From Thiothrix eikelboomii (GTDB taxonomy: Bacteria > Pseudomonadota > Gammaproteobacteria > Thiotrichales > Thiotrichaceae): 64,000 nt of DNA. Made by a program: the position numbers and the translations under genes. The notes beneath the pieces were generated by a model. It saw only the letters and a program-made list of their open reading frames with translations. It ran no database searches and had not been told where the DNA came from. Location of the stretch: contig NZ_FUYB01000008.1 of the NCBI RefSeq assembly GCF_900167255.1, positions 62,001 to 126,000 on the forward strand, given 5' to 3'. Positions 61,929-64,000 of the stretch are shown here, piece by piece (positions within the stretch are counted from its first letter, which is position 1; each line of letters opens with the position of its first letter).

Positions 61929-63428
61929 TTACCGATTAATTTTATGGGGTAAAGCATCGCCGAAACGAGCACCCGCATTACTGCTGACATTACCTTCAAT
62001 CGCGGCAAAACCAGCTACTGGCACACCTTGGTAAATACCACTGGCAGCGGTATAGACACTAGCCGTTTTACCGTAAGTCACGGAGCTGACATAACCTTTA
62101 GAAATATCATATTTCGGGAAGGAAATGCTCGACCAACCATGTACAAACGAACCTACCGATAAACTCTGACCGGTCTGACTAGAGAACACGGTACGAGCAT
62201 CATCATAAGAAGGATCACTGGTCAGGAAGGTGACAACGTTCACTTCACGCTTCAGCTCAGTCTCATCTTTAGTTTTGCCCGGCAATACGGGTGAGAAACC
62301 ATAGTCAGTGTCAGTGGTCGTTGTCGCACTGGTTTCCTCGCGGTCATACATACCATCGACAAGAATAGAAACATCGGTATCTGCGTTATGAATACCGTGT
62401 TTCTTCATTGGGAAGGTCAAAACCCAATCAGTATGCCCATCGTAACCATTGCTTGGATCGAGGAAATACTCATTCATCACATTCGACGCTAACAGAATAT
62501 GCGAAATTGGATAAGGATTTGTACCGCATTGAGGCGTTAGCGCGTCCTTATCATTTAAGCAAGTATCCGGTACTGACCCCCAAGTGGTGGTCACTAACTC
62601 ATTTTCACCCGAGCCATCTTGTACGGTAATAGTACTAGTCGTCACATCGCCCGAAGCCAACGAGGGTAATAAGAAATTATTCGGGTCATCTGACAGATAG
62701 TGCTGTGCCACCGTGCTGTAGTTGTCAATCGCTACGGGGTCAATCGCATAGGCCACCCCTTGTGGAATATTCAATACAGCGGATGAGCCAAATAAACCAC
62801 CCGTGGGTGAACTTAAACCCGTGGCCTTAGAGCCAACACCTTGTTGGAAAATACCGTTTTTCCAAGCATCTTTGACGGCCGTACAATTGACAGGTGTACC
62901 ATTTTTATGGAGCACACCCGCTTGTACGGTTTTGTCTTCAACCACACCCATCTCAATCACTTCCACATAACCTTCGCGGGTATCGGCGGCATCAACACCG
63001 GTATAAATTTGATGACCCGTAAATGGAATCGTGACTTCGCATTTATCATCTTTACACGCGGCCAGTTGTGGCAAAGTACAAGTACGGTCACTGGTACTAA
63101 TTGAGCCGATTAGGTTTTTGTCCTTATCTTCGACAGCACGCACACTACCCGTCCATACGTCTTGTGGTGACATATAGATATTAAAGTCGAGTACGTCATT
63201 ACTGCGGTCACCTTCACGGAAACGGATTTTGACAGCTTTAGTTTTGTCCGTGGAATTGACTAAATTGATATTAGTCACATAACCAGAGTGAGCATTAAAA
63301 TAAGGAAAAATTAAAACTTGGCCAGTTCCATCTGGATTAACATGAACCGCCTGAGCGCTAGTGACTATGCCTAATGCACCAGCCAAACCAGCGACGATTC
63401 CTAGGGCGAGCTTTTTCTTCTTAAACAC
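61929..63428 (-). CDS. Large secreted protein of unknown function, 499 aa
   Basis: Signal peptide about 1-27 (SAQA-VHV), mature chain beginning with GTGQVLIFPYFNAHSGYVTNINLVNST, an adhesin-like beta-rich region. Several cysteines in pairs (e.g. CTLPQLAACKDDKC) suggest disulfides. Asp/Thr/Gly-rich throughout, no membrane anchor at the C-terminus (ends ALPHKINR), no catalytic motif recognised. GGGAGG precedes the ATG. Proteins starting with this conserved block are found in various gammaproteobacteria and are simply called surface or hypothetical proteins. Confidence 0.82.
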   Translation of the reverse strand: MFKKKKLALGIVAGLAGALGIVTSAQAVHVNPDGTGQVLIFPYFNAHSGYVTNINLVNSTDKTKAVKIRFREGDRSNDVLDFNIYMSPQDVWTGSVRAVEDKDKNLIGSISTSDRTCTLPQLAACKDDKCEVTIPFTGHQIYTGVDAADTREGYVEVIEMGVVEDKTVQAGVLHKNGTPVNCTAVKDAWKNGIFQQGVGSKATGLSSPTGGLFGSSAVLNIPQGVAYAIDPVAIDNYSTVAQHYLSDDPNNFLLPSLASGDVTTSTITVQDGSGENELVTTTWGSVPDTCLNDKDALTPQCGTNPYPISHILLASNVMNEYFLDPSNGYDGHTDWVLTFPMKKHGIHNADTDVSILVDGMYDREETSATTTTDTDYGFSPVLPGKTKDETELKREVNVVTFLTSDPSYDDARTVFSSQTGQSLSVGSFVHGWSSISFPKYDISKGYVSSVTYGKTASVYTAASGIYQGVPVAGFAAIEGNVSSNAGARFGDALPHKINR

Positions 63429-63546
63429 TTTCGTGCCTCCCGAGATTTTTTTATATTTGTTACGGAGTACCTTACTAAGCGCAGGTTTAAAGCTAATGAG
63501 GCTGAGAAACCTGAGAATAACCTATAAACAATTTTAATTTAATCAA

Positions 63547-63948
63547 TCATTTTTTTACATACCGCCAGTCTGAAAATCCCCCCTCTTTCGTCCAAGTTTC
63601 TTGAATAAGATCGCTGGTTTCCACTGGCTTGGGTAAACCACGCATCTTCATCGCCACAGTGACCTCGACTTCAGCCTTACATTGACTACCTGAAGTGTCA
63701 CAGCTCACTTTCTGCACCTGCGCTTTGCTCCACAATCCTAGACCTTGAACACTATTCCGAAAGTGCTCAAAGGGAACTGTCTGCTTAAAGGCATCCGTAT
63801 AATATTGGTACGCTTGCTGCAGATCGCCCGCTAGTAATGCATTCCAACGTTGCTGAGCAGCCTGCTTAACGGTAGTTTCGCCGGAAACACAAGCTGTCAA
63901 CATCCAGCATAGGGGTAATAGAATTACCCAGTCAAATCTACTCGACAT
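63547..63948 (-). CDS. Small lipoprotein, NTF2-like domain
   Basis: 133 aa; lipobox LTAC with the lipidated Cys at residue 20. The mature part AAQQRWNALLAGDLQQAYQYYTDAFKQTVPFEHFRNSV resembles an NTF2/SnoaL-like or DUF4878-type fold. ATG 63948 was chosen over a GTG two codons upstream. It overlaps the end of the preceding reading frame. Upstream of the large secreted protein gene by 118 bases. Confidence 0.8.
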   Translation of the reverse strand: MSSRFDWVILLPLCWMLTACVSGETTVKQAAQQRWNALLAGDLQQAYQYYTDAFKQTVPFEHFRNSVQGLGLWSKAQVQKVSCDTSGSQCKAEVEVTVAMKMRGLPKPVETSDLIQETWTKEGGFSDWRYVKK

Positions 63949-64000
63949 ACTCACCTCTTAATTGTTGGATAAAGGTATTGTTATCCATTAAACGCTTCAT
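63938..64000 (-). CDS. C-terminal fragment of a gene cut by the window edge
   Basis: The frame KRLMDNNTFIQQLRGEYVE ends at TAG 63938-63940, overlapping the lipoprotein start by a few codons, as in translationally coupled genes. Too short to identify. Confidence 0.45.
   Translation of the reverse strand: MKRLMDNNTFIQQLRGEYVE

Overview
The window reads as chromosomal DNA of a gammaproteobacterium with about 45-50% GC. The gene order metZ-purF-cvpA-SPOR-folC-accD-trpA-trpB, the PilT/PilU ATPases divergent from a YggS-family gene, two general porins, the UbiK/GlnK-AmtB divergent pair and an RlhA homologue all fit that class. A sulfur-linked ArsR-rhodanese / metallo-beta-lactamase module and a long secreted protein of a type I associate with sulfur oxidisers suggest a Thiothrix-like member of the Thiotrichales; this placement is inference.

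Layout. 0-11.7 kb: housekeeping genes (a TatD/YjjV hydrolase without a standard start codon, a MuiA-like protein, cAMP phosphodiesterase, a secreted GH26 glycosidase, thiopurine methyltransferase, BioD), three tandem PilT-family retraction ATPases, and YggS. 11.8-17.6 kb: a fatty-acid beta-oxidation operon (MerR regulator, thiolase, a 773-aa FadN-type bifunctional enzyme, acyl-CoA dehydrogenase), with a sigma-70 promoter overlapped by a MerR-type palindrome. 17.9-18.9 kb: a porin with clear promoter and terminator. 18.9-28.5 kb: metZ, an L,D-transpeptidase, purF, cvpA, SPOR protein, folC, accD, trpA, trpB. 28.6-32.8 kb: an apparent insertion between trpB and trpF holding the sulfur/persulfide module, a truncated DsrE gene, a broken small ORF, a secreted alpha/beta hydrolase and an MFS transporter; part of it has visibly higher GC. 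32.8-38.1 kb: trpF, chalcone-isomerase-like protein, coiled-coil protein, Znu-type metal importer, PsiE. 38.2-41.5 kb: a molybdopterin oxidoreductase and an unusual pair, a HAD-like protein next to a Zn-ribbon/kinase-like protein. 41.6-48.3 kb: amtB-glnK under a textbook sigma-54/NtrC control region, ubiK, flotillin, an ElyC/YdcF-like protein, rlhA. 48.3-49.1 kb: a gene graveyard (PIN toxin, Uma2 and IS3 transposase fragments). 49.1-51.3 kb: second porin, rpsI-rplM. 51.3-61.8 kb: a tight operon for making and exporting a surface glycan (Wzm/Wzt-type ABC exporter, acyltransferase-like protein, methyltransferase, three GT2 enzymes, a COG5610-like HAD protein, PpiC-like chaperone). 61.9-64 kb: a large secreted protein and a lipoprotein.

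The most interesting items are the HAD-like/kinase-like pair, the sulfur module inserted into the trp cluster, the glycan operon with a glycosyltransferase carrying twelve Trp-rich heptads and an LpxL-like enzyme lacking the usual acidic catalytic residue, and the TatD-family gene that appears to need a rare start codon. No rRNA, tRNA, CRISPR array or intact insertion sequence was seen.
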